From NCBI GenBank assembly GCA_019116805.1, contig DXAV01000058.1:1-38479 (forward strand): a stretch of DNA of 38,479 nucleotides, in the 5' to 3' direction. The notes below the pieces were generated by a model. It was given only the letters and a program-made list of their open reading frames with translations, searched no databases and was not told the DNA's origin. This DNA comes from Candidatus Bacteroides merdavium (GTDB taxonomy: Bacteria > Bacteroidota > Bacteroidia > Bacteroidales > Bacteroidaceae). Below, one piece after another: positions 24,416 through 32,864 of the stretch (within the stretch, counting starts at the first letter, position 1; each line of letters begins with the position of its first letter). Position numbers and translations under genes: made by a program.

Positions 24416-26215
24416 TCAATTCTCGTTCTCCCAGCCAGGATTTTGGCCCAGTTGTGGGTTGAGCGCCTGCTGATTCAGCGGGATGGGACGCAAGTAATAT
24501 TTGTCCAGCCATCCTAACGGTTCGTTGAAGAACCAAGCGTAACCGTCGGCATTGACTTTCACAGCATTGTTGTAGTAAGACGGATCAGCCACGTAGACAC
24601 CGAGAGGTTGCTTGTTGAGGTACTCACCTTTCTTCCAGCGCCGCAGGTCATCGAAGCGGAAACCTTCGCCCATCAACTCAACACGACGTTCGCGACGGAT
24701 TTCCCACAAGACAGGATCCACGTCTGGATCTCTTGCCGGGTCGAAATCGGCGCCAATGACGTCCACGTTCATCGGCTGCACACCGGCACGCTGACGCAGC
24801 TTATTAATGGTCAAGTCAGCTATGCTGTTGTCAAACTCACCCAGTTCCCACTTGGCTTCAGCATAGTTCAGCAGGATTTCGCCTAGGCGGAACAAGGGTG
24901 CGTCTGTGGTATTTACACCAGTGGCGTTGGTGCAATCCGTGTGGATGTTGTAGTACTTCCACATCCAGAAGCCCATTTCAGAAGCATTCCATGCCGTACT
25001 CCAGTTATAGGAAGTGAAGTGAGGCTGCTCTTTCACATAGAATCCCTTGAAGTTGAGTGTGGGCAGGCGATGGTAAGTTTCGCCAGAGATTTGGGCCATA
25101 AGGTTAATGAACTGCTCATCTTGAGCATTTCCGGTCAACTCATAACCGGTAGACGTAGCCGCCGCGCCCGTAAGGTTTACCCGATAAGGCGGGCATACGG
25201 TAAAGTAAAGACGATAATCTCTGTCCGTGAACTGGGCATAGACATCCTTGTCACCTCCATATTGACTATTAACATTGCCAATGGGTAAACCATTGCTGCA
25301 CAAATAGCTATCCACAGCATCTTTGGTCATCTCTATCTTCGATTCACCAGTACGCACCATACGGGTAAGGCCATGGCACAATTGAGCAGTCTCGTATTTC
25401 TTGTAAAGAATAATACCTTCCACTCCTGATAGATCTTCCGAATTGAACAACTCATCGTAAGGCGTATGCAGGGTAGTATAATTGGCCATCACCTTTTCTG
25501 AAGCCTCTACGCTAGCGCGAAGGTAAGTTTCCGCATCTTGTAGCCCGTGATATTTCCGCCAAGTGCCTTCAAAGAGGCCGTAACGGGAAATCAATGCGTT
25601 CACCACATCGGCGTTGATGGTATTTTCCCCATCGCCTTCGGCTTTGATATGTTGTGCGGCATACTGGAGGTTTTCCAGAATGTTCTTTGCCACTAGGTCG
25701 CGCGAATCACGGGGAGCGTACAGCTCGGGACTCTCATCTGTCAGCACATGTTCTATCCAAGGGATATCACCAAAATCGGACATTATCATGAAATATTTGT
25801 AGGCACGGAAGAAGTAGCCCACGCTGCGCCAGTGCTCTTTCTCCGTCTCCGTCAAAGACGAGCCATCAATATTGTCCAACATCAGGTTAGCCCTCCGGAT
25901 ATATTTGTAATCCCAGTGTTCCGTATCCGTCGCTTCTACTCGTGCGGTCTGGTAGGCATACTGACTTTCGAAGCCGCTGACGGCGCGTATCATATTATCA
26001 GCATTATATTCATCCTCGAAATAGTTCATATTTTGATCATTACCATATCCATAGAAGATATTATACAGCCCCCAAGCGTAGGTTTTGAAATTGTCGTAAG
26101 TACTGAAGGCGGTGGCTTCCGTCTGTCTGTCTTTGGGATCTACGTCCAGGAAGCCGTCGTTGAGGCAGGATGCCATGCACAGGCAGATACCTATGCTCAT
26201 AATATATTTTTTCAT
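24416..26215 (-). CDS. SusD/RagB-family glycan-binding lipoprotein
   Basis: 599 residues. The lipoprotein signal has lipobox MASC with Cys17. The N-terminal LNDGFLDVDPKDRQTEATAFSTYDNFKTYAWGLYN is typical of SusD. TPR-type helices are seen in the middle, and the C-terminal RagB signature includes LGEILLNYAEAKWELGEF, INKLRQRAGV, EIRRERRVELMGEGFRFDDLRRWKKGE and LRPIPLNQQALNPQLGQNPGW. SusD caps the SusC transporter on the cell surface and presents oligosaccharides to it. It follows susC by 24 bases in the same operon. The bound glycan is not readable from sequence. Confidence 0.95.
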   Translation of the reverse strand: MKKYIMSIGICLCMASCLNDGFLDVDPKDRQTEATAFSTYDNFKTYAWGLYNIFYGYGNDQNMNYFEDEYNADNMIRAVSGFESQYAYQTARVEATDTEHWDYKYIRRANLMLDNIDGSSLTETEKEHWRSVGYFFRAYKYFMIMSDFGDIPWIEHVLTDESPELYAPRDSRDLVAKNILENLQYAAQHIKAEGDGENTINADVVNALISRYGLFEGTWRKYHGLQDAETYLRASVEASEKVMANYTTLHTPYDELFNSEDLSGVEGIILYKKYETAQLCHGLTRMVRTGESKIEMTKDAVDSYLCSNGLPIGNVNSQYGGDKDVYAQFTDRDYRLYFTVCPPYRVNLTGAAATSTGYELTGNAQDEQFINLMAQISGETYHRLPTLNFKGFYVKEQPHFTSYNWSTAWNASEMGFWMWKYYNIHTDCTNATGVNTTDAPLFRLGEILLNYAEAKWELGEFDNSIADLTINKLRQRAGVQPMNVDVIGADFDPARDPDVDPVLWEIRRERRVELMGEGFRFDDLRRWKKGEYLNKQPLGVYVADPSYYNNAVKVNADGYAWFFNEPLGWLDKYYLRPIPLNQQALNPQLGQNPGWENEN

Positions 26216-26239
26216 ATTCTGTCTGTCGTTTTTTAGGGT

Positions 26240-29200
26240 TTATAAAGTCAGGTTGATACCAAACGAGAACTGGCGCAGGTACGGATAGTTGAAACCGCGA
26301 TACTCCGCCGAACGTTCGGGGTCGAGCCCCTTCGGCAGGTGATCGAAGGTGAAGAGGTTTTCACCGCTGAAGAACACTTGCAAGCCTTGCACGCCCCAAG
26401 GGTTGAGCCATTGTTTAGGGAACGTGTATGACAGGCTGATATTCCGTATCGTCAGGTAAGCTCCGTTTTGCAGGAAGTGCGTCTGCGTCATGCGGTTGGC
26501 AGCCGAGTTGCCTGCTGCCTGCGTATAGAGACGCGGGAAATACGTATCCGTACGTTCAGGGGTCCAGTAGTCGAGCTGCGTATTAAAGATAGTGCTGTAA
26601 GGGTCATATTGCGGATAGAACAATTCGTTCATAATCCAAAGGTCGCGCTTGCCCACGCCTTGCAGAATGAAAGAGAGAGATATCCCTTTCCAACTTGCGC
26701 CGCCGCGGATGCCGTACTGATAACGGCGGGTGTTATTGCCGATGATGCGCATGTCACCGGAGTTCAGCGCCGTATTGTCGCCGTTGTTGATGATGCCGTC
26801 ATCGTTGTAGTCCACATAGAGCACATCGCCCGGATTAGGGTTGTATCCTTCCACTTTGGGAATGCCCGGTTTCAGGGTGCCGCCCGTGAGATCAGCCTGC
26901 AACGTGCCTTCTTCAAAATCGTCCACCGTATAAAAACGGTCAGTGTCATATCCCCAGATTTCGCCCAACTCCATGCCTTCACGGTAATATCTATCTCCCA
27001 GCAGCTGAGACTCATTATTATATTTAGTAATGTGCGTGCGCGAGTCGTAGAGGTTGAAGCCCACGTAGTAGCTCCAGTCACCTATGCGGTCGTTCCAGTC
27101 TACCGAGATTTCCCATCCTTTGGAACGAAGATCGGCCGTATTTTGAGTCGGAGCATCGGCTCCCAATACGCCAGGAAGTTCCATGCCCGGCGCCAACATA
27201 CCTTTCGTATCGCGACGATACCAGTCAAATGTGGCATTCAGGCGGTTGTCGAAGAGTCCCAGATCAAAGCCGAAGTCCAGCGTGCTCACTTTCTCCCAAG
27301 TGAAAGAGTTGCTCACCAATGCGGGTGGCTGCAGCGTAGTCGGTTTGGTCGTATCCACCACCCAGTTGGGATTGGCGGCGCTCATGGCAGGCACAAACTG
27401 GTAGGGATCCACGCTTTGGTTACCAATGTTTCCCCACGATCCTCTCAACTTCAGGTTGGAAAGGAAAGAGTCACTCCAATCCATGAACGCTTCCTCACTG
27501 ACGCGCCATCCGGCCGATACGGAAGGGAAGAAGCCAAAGCGGCTATCTGACGGGAACTTCGACGAGCCATCATAGCGCCCGTTGGTCTCTATCAGGTATT
27601 TGCCTGCAAAGTCATAATTAATACGGTAGAACAGGCCACGTACCTTGTATTCTGAGAAGCTTTCAGAGTTCTTGTATTCACCTGTGCCTTGCGAGAGTGA
27701 CGGCAGGTCTTCGTTAATCATATCTAAGCGTTGTGCCCATACGTAATGGTAAGAGCTGCTTTCCTGATTGAAGCCTCCCATGACGGTCAGGTCATGCTTG
27801 CCGAAGGTCTTGGCATACGTGCCGTAAAAGTTAAGTGCGGTATAGTCAGTCGTTTCGCGGCCAACCTCATAGCTTGAGTTAGGTGTGGATGTCTCCTGAC
27901 TGAAGTTACTGTTGCCGTTGGCATAGTCAAACTTGTTGATATTGGTCGTACTTTCCTTATCCTTCCGGTTGAACGTATATTCGCCGATGATTTTCAGGTC
28001 TTTGAAGGGTGTAATGGTCACCTTCCCAAAAATACGGACATTATCCCGGTCGTTCAGTTTAGGTGCTCCTAACATAATCTGGTTGCGCGGACTGTTGACA
28101 GGCAACAGGGCACCGTCGCTTGTTTCTACCTCGCCCAGCGGGAAGTAGGACGGGAAAGCCACCGCCGCACCCCAGATGCCATAGGCTGCCGACGAGTTGG
28201 GCATGGAAGAAGACATATTGGTGTACTTGATGTCCAGCTCCGGCGTAATCCACGAATAGACATCCGAACGGATGTAAGACGAGATATTGTAACGTTTGAA
28301 ACGGTCCTTATTCGTCACCATCACACCGTCCTGGCTCACCATACCGGCCGACATGCGGTAGGACAAGCCTTTCGTTCCGCCGCTCACGGCTAGGTTATGC
28401 GTCTGCTGGAAGCCCGTCTCCAGCATGTCATCGAAGAGATCAGTCTCAGCCAGCTGGTAGCGCATGCCGTCCACCTCGGCATATCCTTCCGGATAGCTGC
28501 CCGGGTTCTGACGGTATTCTTCCAAGAAACCCAGCCACGTATCGATGTCCTCACCCGTGCGGTATGTGCCATTCCAACCCATGTCTTTGTAAGCCTGCAC
28601 GGTCTCCATGGGGCTTGCTTTCTTGGGCATGTTCATCGGTGTACTGAACGAGAAGTTGTTCGAATAGTTGATGGTCAACCGCTTGTCCTCGCTGCCCTTC
28701 TTGGTCGTCACCAAGATGACACCGAAGGCTGCCCGCGCACCGTAGATGGCCGAAGCTGCCGCATCCTTCAGCACCGTTACCGACTCGATGTCATTCGGAT
28801 CCAGCATATTGATGTCCATCTCCACGTTGTCCACCAACACCAGCGGGCTACCACCATTGATACTGTTCGTACCACGAATATTAAAAGAGAGTTCCGAACC
28901 TGGTTGTCCAGAGGTACCTGTCACCTGCAAACCCGGCATGGCACCCATCAAAGCGTTGCTCACCGACACGACAGGACGGTTGCCCAGCACCTCATCCATC
29001 TTCACACTGCTAACAGCGCCTGTCAGGTTAGCTTTCTTCTGCACACCGTAGCCTACGACCACCACTTCATCTATCATGCGCGAGTCCTCGTGCAACGTCA
29101 CACTGATAGGCTGTCCATCGCCCACAGCCATTTCCGTCGAAGCGTAGCCGATGTAAGAAACAGTGATACGGTCACCTGGCTTCACCTCCAGGCTGAAGTT

Positions 29201-29650
29201 GCCATCCACGTCCGTAATGGTACCTCCCGTGCCGTCCACCACCCGTATGTTGGCACCTATGACGGCTTCACCGTGTACGTCTACGACCTTACCTTTCAGC
29301 ACGAACGAACCCCGCGCCTGTTGTGTGGGTGCCGAGTGGAACACTACGATACGGTTGCCGTTCACTTCATAGCGTATGTCGGTGTCTGCCAGCATCTGGC
29401 GCAACATCTCTTCTACGGTGCCCTCATTGACGTCTACCGTAACTTTTCTTGTAAGGTCGATATCCTTGTTCCGTATCAGGAACGAATAATCACCTTTTTC
29501 CTTGATTGCCTCAATAGCTTCCTTCATGGTCACGTTTTCCACCCTGACGGTGAACTTCCGGCCCTGGTCCTGGGCCTCCAGCGGTAATCCCGCCCATGAG
29601 CTTCCTGCCCAAACCAGCAGGAACGCCACGACGATTTTTCTTAGTTTCAT
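26240..29650 (-). CDS. SusC/RagA-family TonB-dependent transporter with STN signalling domain
   Basis: 1136 residues from the ATG at 29650, which begins a normal signal peptide (MKLRKIVVAFLLVWAGSSWA). Domains in order: an STN (secretin/TonB short N-terminal) domain at about 30-100; a carboxypeptidase-like regulatory domain at about 116-200; a plug with DEVVVVGYGVQKKANLTGAVSSV and the SusC signature NIRGTNSINGGSPLVLVDNVEMD; and a 22-strand barrel ending in FSFGINLTL. The STN domain is the part that contacts a FecR anti-sigma factor in the periplasm, and fecR lies 17 bases upstream. Open frame continues upstream of 29650 but runs into fecR and has no signal peptide, so it is discarded. Confidence 0.96.
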   Translation of the reverse strand: MKLRKIVVAFLLVWAGSSWAGLPLEAQDQGRKFTVRVENVTMKEAIEAIKEKGDYSFLIRNKDIDLTRKVTVDVNEGTVEEMLRQMLADTDIRYEVNGNRIVVFHSAPTQQARGSFVLKGKVVDVHGEAVIGANIRVVDGTGGTITDVDGNFSLEVKPGDRITVSYIGYASTEMAVGDGQPISVTLHEDSRMIDEVVVVGYGVQKKANLTGAVSSVKMDEVLGNRPVVSVSNALMGAMPGLQVTGTSGQPGSELSFNIRGTNSINGGSPLVLVDNVEMDINMLDPNDIESVTVLKDAAASAIYGARAAFGVILVTTKKGSEDKRLTINYSNNFSFSTPMNMPKKASPMETVQAYKDMGWNGTYRTGEDIDTWLGFLEEYRQNPGSYPEGYAEVDGMRYQLAETDLFDDMLETGFQQTHNLAVSGGTKGLSYRMSAGMVSQDGVMVTNKDRFKRYNISSYIRSDVYSWITPELDIKYTNMSSSMPNSSAAYGIWGAAVAFPSYFPLGEVETSDGALLPVNSPRNQIMLGAPKLNDRDNVRIFGKVTITPFKDLKIIGEYTFNRKDKESTTNINKFDYANGNSNFSQETSTPNSSYEVGRETTDYTALNFYGTYAKTFGKHDLTVMGGFNQESSSYHYVWAQRLDMINEDLPSLSQGTGEYKNSESFSEYKVRGLFYRINYDFAGKYLIETNGRYDGSSKFPSDSRFGFFPSVSAGWRVSEEAFMDWSDSFLSNLKLRGSWGNIGNQSVDPYQFVPAMSAANPNWVVDTTKPTTLQPPALVSNSFTWEKVSTLDFGFDLGLFDNRLNATFDWYRRDTKGMLAPGMELPGVLGADAPTQNTADLRSKGWEISVDWNDRIGDWSYYVGFNLYDSRTHITKYNNESQLLGDRYYREGMELGEIWGYDTDRFYTVDDFEEGTLQADLTGGTLKPGIPKVEGYNPNPGDVLYVDYNDDGIINNGDNTALNSGDMRIIGNNTRRYQYGIRGGASWKGISLSFILQGVGKRDLWIMNELFYPQYDPYSTIFNTQLDYWTPERTDTYFPRLYTQAAGNSAANRMTQTHFLQNGAYLTIRNISLSYTFPKQWLNPWGVQGLQVFFSGENLFTFDHLPKGLDPERSAEYRGFNYPYLRQFSFGINLTL

Positions 29651-29667
29651 GGAATGTTGATTAATGG

Positions 29668-30702
29668 TTAATATGAATGTTTGGCTTTGTCCATGATGGT
29701 TATTGTACCATCCTTCCTGTGCCAAGTATAGCGTCCGTCCACATTGATTTCCCGCAGGATGTCGTCCAGTCCCTGATCGCGGTCGAAGCATCCCGAGAAG
29801 CATTCTCTCTTCAGGCGTTCACTTCCAATGTGTATTTTCAGCTGGAACTTTCTTTCCAGTTTTCGGGCGATGTCTTCAAATGGGGTATTGTCAAAGGTCA
29901 ACCCGCCATCCGTCCAGTCACCGACTCTTCGCGCGTCCGTCCTGGCTTTCACCACTTTCCCCGTCCGGCGGTCATAACTTGCCATCTCGTCTGGCTTCAG
30001 TTCCAGCCTCGTGCCTCGAGGGGTCTTCATGGCGATGCATCCTTCCACCAGAGCCACTGTCACCATCTCGTCGCCACTGTAAGCGCAGAGGTCAAAGACT
30101 GTTCCCAATACCTGTACCTGCACGTCTTCCGTATGGACCGTGAAAGGTCTTTCCTTGTCTTTCTCCACCTCGAAGAGTCCTTCTCCGTCCAGCCAGATAT
30201 TACGATTGTCAATACCGAAGCTTCTGGCATATCTCAACGTAGAACCTGCATTGAGTGTCACGACAGATCCGTCCGGCAGTGTTACCTTGGTCCGCGAGCT
30301 TGCCGGCACCTTGATTTCGTAAGGTGTCTCCGCAGCCATGTAGGCACGTGTCAGTTCCTCGGAGTGATGATACCACAAGGTGTTGCTCACCAGCAGCAGT
30401 GCCACGGCTGCGGCCGTCGCGAGCCATGCCACCATCCGCCTCCGCCGGCCGGAAATCCGCATGGCTTTCGGTTTCTCTGAAGCAACTTGCCGCTTGATTT
30501 TACTCAGGTTCTCTTCTTCCTTACCGACGAAAGCCGGCAGGGAAGCTAGGGCCCACACGGCCGACATGCGCCGCATCAGCCGCGCCGCTTCCTCATCCCG
30601 CTCCAGCAAAGTCTGCAGCTCTTGCCGTTCCTTTTCAGAACATTGTCCCGCAAGGAAATCCGCAATTCGTGATTCTATATTCATGCTGTTTTTGTCTTCC
30701 AT
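29668..30702 (-). CDS. FecR-family anti-sigma factor
   Basis: 344 residues. The cytoplasmic N-terminus (about 1-88) is helical. One membrane helix follows at about 91-110 after a basic GRRRRM. The periplasmic FecR domain begins near 125 with KVPASSRTKVTLPDGSVVTLNAGSTLRY and contains RPFTVHTEDVQVQVLGTVFDL. A C-terminal DUF4974 domain follows (about 265-335). FecR receives the substrate signal from the STN domain of SusC and controls the partner ECF sigma factor. It is co-directional with the sigma gene (127-base gap) and with susC (17-base gap). Confidence 0.93.
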   Translation of the reverse strand: MEDKNSMNIESRIADFLAGQCSEKERQELQTLLERDEEAARLMRRMSAVWALASLPAFVGKEEENLSKIKRQVASEKPKAMRISGRRRRMVAWLATAAAVALLLVSNTLWYHHSEELTRAYMAAETPYEIKVPASSRTKVTLPDGSVVTLNAGSTLRYARSFGIDNRNIWLDGEGLFEVEKDKERPFTVHTEDVQVQVLGTVFDLCAYSGDEMVTVALVEGCIAMKTPRGTRLELKPDEMASYDRRTGKVVKARTDARRVGDWTDGGLTFDNTPFEDIARKLERKFQLKIHIGSERLKRECFSGCFDRDQGLDDILREINVDGRYTWHRKDGTITIMDKAKHSY

Positions 30703-30829
30703 ATACAGTTATATACGCAGACTACAGAAAAACGTTTAAAAGAAAAGCATTTTTTTTGCGTAACCCAGGCATTTTTATCTCGGAAAGCCTCATCCGCCGC
30801 ATTCTGCCCAGGTGTGTGAGGCAGGGGCG

Positions 30830-31432
30830 TCATTGCCAACACTCATGAAGCATCATCAGCACCGTAATCATACACGGCGTGCCCAAGGCTTCGCGCAGCT
30901 TGTTCAATGCAATGCGCATTTGCCCCCTTACGGTAGACACGCTGAGCTGCTGTTCGTCGGCTATTTCGGCATAACTTTTGCCCTCATAGAGGCAGACCTG
31001 GAACACGGCACGGCATCGAGGTGGCAGTTTCTCCACTTCCGCCCGGATGAGGGCATCCATCTCACTGTCTTCCAAGGCATGTAGCGGATTGTCCGTAGCG
31101 ATGATGCGCTTTTCCAGATAGGCATAGATTTCCTCCACGTGGTCCGTCAGCAATCTCTCGTTAAAATGGGAGGAACGCAAGTAGCTGACAGCCGCGTTCT
31201 GGGCCGCCCGCTTCAAGTAAGGCAACACCGGGCAGGCCACGCGCTCCTTGTTGCGCCATACACCGACAAAGACATCGTTCACCAGCTCGGCGGCCACGTT
31301 CCTGTCATGCACGTAATAGGTCACGACGGCGCACAAGTAGAGGTAGTAGGCATGGTAAATAGCGTCAAATGCCTTCATGTCGCCCCTGTTCAGTCGAACC
31401 ACTATCTCTTCAGAAATCTCTTGTTGCCTCAT
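30830..31432 (-). CDS. ECF-type RNA polymerase sigma-70 factor
   Basis: 200 residues. Region 2 is about 10-75 (AFDAIYHAYYLYLCAVVTYYVHDRNVAAELVNDVFVGVWRNKE). Region 4 is about 135-185 (LPPRCRAVFQVCLYEGKSYAEIADEQQLSVSTVRGQMRIALNKLREAL) with its helix-turn-helix. No region 3 is present, as expected for ECF factors. It heads the PUL and with FecR forms the trans-envelope switch. An in-frame TTG at 31441 is too close to the -7 box (31453-31460), so the ATG at 31432 is preferred. In B. thetaiotaomicron such sigma/anti-sigma PULs mainly target host glycans. Confidence 0.94.
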   Translation of the reverse strand: MRQQEISEEIVVRLNRGDMKAFDAIYHAYYLYLCAVVTYYVHDRNVAAELVNDVFVGVWRNKERVACPVLPYLKRAAQNAAVSYLRSSHFNERLLTDHVEEIYAYLEKRIIATDNPLHALEDSEMDALIRAEVEKLPPRCRAVFQVCLYEGKSYAEIADEQQLSVSTVRGQMRIALNKLREALGTPCMITVLMMLHECWQ

Positions 31433-31452
31433 TCTGTTCAATGACTTTTATG

Positions 31453-31460
31453 CAAACTTA
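31453..31460 (-). promoter_or_regulatory. -7 box of the ECF sigma gene
   Basis: On the minus strand TAAGTTTG (31460-31453) matches TAnnTTTG, 20 bases before the ATG at 31432. No clear -33 box is visible. Confidence 0.55.
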
Positions 31461-31694
31461 CGAAAAATAACTTGTTTTTATGCGGTTGCACTAAAAAACA
31501 AACTTCTATTACTGATAATTTTGTCCTATAGCGACAATATTTATGACATGCAACGCCTTTGCGGCAAGCGAATGGACGAAAAGAAACGCCCGCAAGCGGT
31601 ATTGATGCGTAACTGGTGTACAGCAAGCATATCTACCGACACGAGACAGAGTCCTGATTATCAACAAAAAGAGTTTCTACCCCACTCTCACAAA

Positions 31695-31811
31695 ATGAGA
31701 AACCTTTTCTCATAACGAGAGAAGTGTTTTCTCTTAACGAGAGAAGTGTTCTCTCTTAACGAGGGAAAGGTTCTCTCTCAACGAGAGAAAGGTTTTACCT
31801 TAAAAGGGGAA
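31695..31811. repeat. 22-bp-period array of short hairpins (array C)
   Basis: In the 551-base divergent gap between the ECF sigma gene and exonuclease III. Units start at 31695, 31717, 31739, 31761 and 31783, exactly 22 apart, in the 7-5-7-3 layout: ATGAGAA-ACCTT-TTCTCAT, GAGAGAA-GTGTT-TTCTCTT, GAGAGAA-GTGTT-CTCTCTT, GAGGGAA-AGGTT-CTCTCTC and GAGAGAA-AGGTT-TTACCTT. Spacers are AAC, AAC, AAC and AAC. The first unit is a perfect dyad; the others have one or more mismatches. A decayed half-unit precedes at 31673. The geometry equals arrays A and B but the sequence is different. The stretch 31461-31672 shows no gene. Confidence 0.88.
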
Positions 31812-31834
31812 GGCAGGTAGGAAACATACCAGGT

Positions 31835-31852
31835 TGTCCTGATTTCAGGACA
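31835..31852. promoter_or_regulatory. perfect 8-2-8 palindrome upstream of exonuclease III gene
   Basis: TGTCCTGA (31835-31842), TT, TCAGGACA (31845-31852). It lies 83 bases before the -7 box of the exonuclease gene and 31 bases after array C, in a different register. It could be a regulator site or hairpin. Confidence 0.35.
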
Positions 31853-31934
31853 TACGATGACAACTTCCTCCACCTACTCGAATTCCAGTACCATATTTTA
31901 CAGGCTTCCACATTAAAAAACGAGTTTTTTTTCG

Positions 31935-31942
31935 TATGTTTG
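31935..31942 (+). promoter_or_regulatory. -7 box of the exonuclease III gene
   Basis: TATGTTTG matches TAnnTTTG and sets a leader of about 36 nt to the ATG at 31984. An earlier in-frame ATG at 31936 would lie inside the box and is rejected. Confidence 0.6.
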
Positions 31943-31983
31943 CCCATGCATCATCTATAAATGAAAAGAACAAAACGATAGAC

Positions 31984-32739
31984 ATGAAATTTATCTCCTG
32001 GAATGTGAACGGGCTACGCGCCTGTAAAGACAAGGGCTTCATCGAAGCTTTCCGACGGCTCGACGCCGACTTTTTCTGCCTGCAAGAGACCAAGATGCAG
32101 GAAGGCCAGCTGGACCTGCAGTTTGACGGCTACACCTCCTACTGGAACTACGCCGAGAAAAAAGGTTATTCAGGCACGGCCATCTATACACGCCACCAGC
32201 CGCTGAGCGTCAGCTACGGCATCGACATCGAACACCACGACAAGGAGGGGCGCGTCATCACGCTGGAGATGCCGGACTTCTACCTCGTCACTGTCTATAC
32301 GCCCAACTCGCAGGACGAGCTGCGCCGTCTGGACTACCGCATGACGTGGGAAGACGACTTCCGTGCTTACCTCTTGGCACTCAATACGAAGAAACCCGTC
32401 ATCGTGTGCGGCGACCTGAACGTGGCCCATCAGGAAATCGACCTGAAAAACCCCAAAACCAACCGCCGTAACGCGGGCTTCACCGACGAAGAGCGCGACA
32501 AGTTCACCACCCTGCTCGAGAGCGGCTTTACCGATACCTTCCGCTACTTCTACCCCGACCAGCGCGACATTTATTCTTGGTGGTCCTACCGCTTCCGTGC
32601 GCGTGAGAAGAATGCCGGCTGGCGCATCGACTACTTCCTCGTGTCCGACCGCCTGCGCGAAAAACTTACCGATGCCAAGATACATACCGACATCTACGGC
32701 TCGGACCATTGCCCGGTGGAAGTAGATATCAACTTCTGA
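31984..32739 (+). CDS. xth: exodeoxyribonuclease III (AP endonuclease)
   Basis: 251 residues, usual length. It is an Mg-dependent 3'-5' exonuclease and apurinic-site endonuclease in base excision repair. The EEP-fold motifs are in order: [13 protein letters not shown] (1-13), [10 protein letters not shown] with the metal-binding Glu (about 30-39), [20 protein letters not shown] (Asp-x-Asn), WRIDYFLVS and [10 protein letters not shown] near the end with the catalytic Asp-His. It is a separate unit from the neighbouring sigma gene (divergent) and from kduI, which has its own promoter. Confidence 0.95.
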   Translation: MKFISWNVNGLRACKDKGFIEAFRRLDADFFCLQETKMQEGQLDLQFDGYTSYWNYAEKKGYSGTAIYTRHQPLSVSYGIDIEHHDKEGRVITLEMPDFYLVTVYTPNSQDELRRLDYRMTWEDDFRAYLLALNTKKPVIVCGDLNVAHQEIDLKNPKTNRRNAGFTDEERDKFTTLLESGFTDTFRYFYPDQRDIYSWWSYRFRAREKNAGWRIDYFLVSDRLREKLTDAKIHTDIYGSDHCPVEVDINF

Positions 32740-32801
32740 TAATTGTACAATATTAATAGATAATTCGTACAAAAATATAAGGAGAGTCCGTTTTCTTTTG
32801 C

Positions 32802-32809
32802 TACATTTG
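32802..32809 (+). promoter_or_regulatory. -7 box of the kduI promoter
   Basis: TACATTTG matches TAnnTTTG. The leader to the ATG at 32865 is about 50 nt. No good -33 box is seen, which fits a regulated catabolic promoter. Confidence 0.55.
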
Positions 32810-32864
32810 CATCCGTGTACGCAAACGACGTGTGTATATACAACAATTATAATAAGCAAGGTCC

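Noticed and set aside
28397..29587. 396-codon open frame on the plus strand
   Set aside because: Antisense to the SusC gene; no signal peptide and no known motif.
29651..29803. Upstream extension of the SusC reading frame
   Set aside because: The extra 51 residues overlap fecR and hide the signal peptide that begins at the ATG at 29650.
30703..30829. Promoter for fecR-susC in the 127-base gap after the sigma gene
   Set aside because: Expected for a sigma-controlled operon, but no TAnnTTTG box is present and an ECF recognition sequence cannot be identified from one site.
31695..31811. CRISPR array
   Set aside because: Units are directly adjacent with a 22-bp period and only 3-5 variable bases. 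There are no spacers of about 30 bases and no cas genes.
32738..32775. Possible further periodic repeat (GATAATT...TACAA twice, 21 bases apart)
   Set aside because: Only two A/T-rich copies, without dyads and with a 21-base step; chance is a sufficient explanation.
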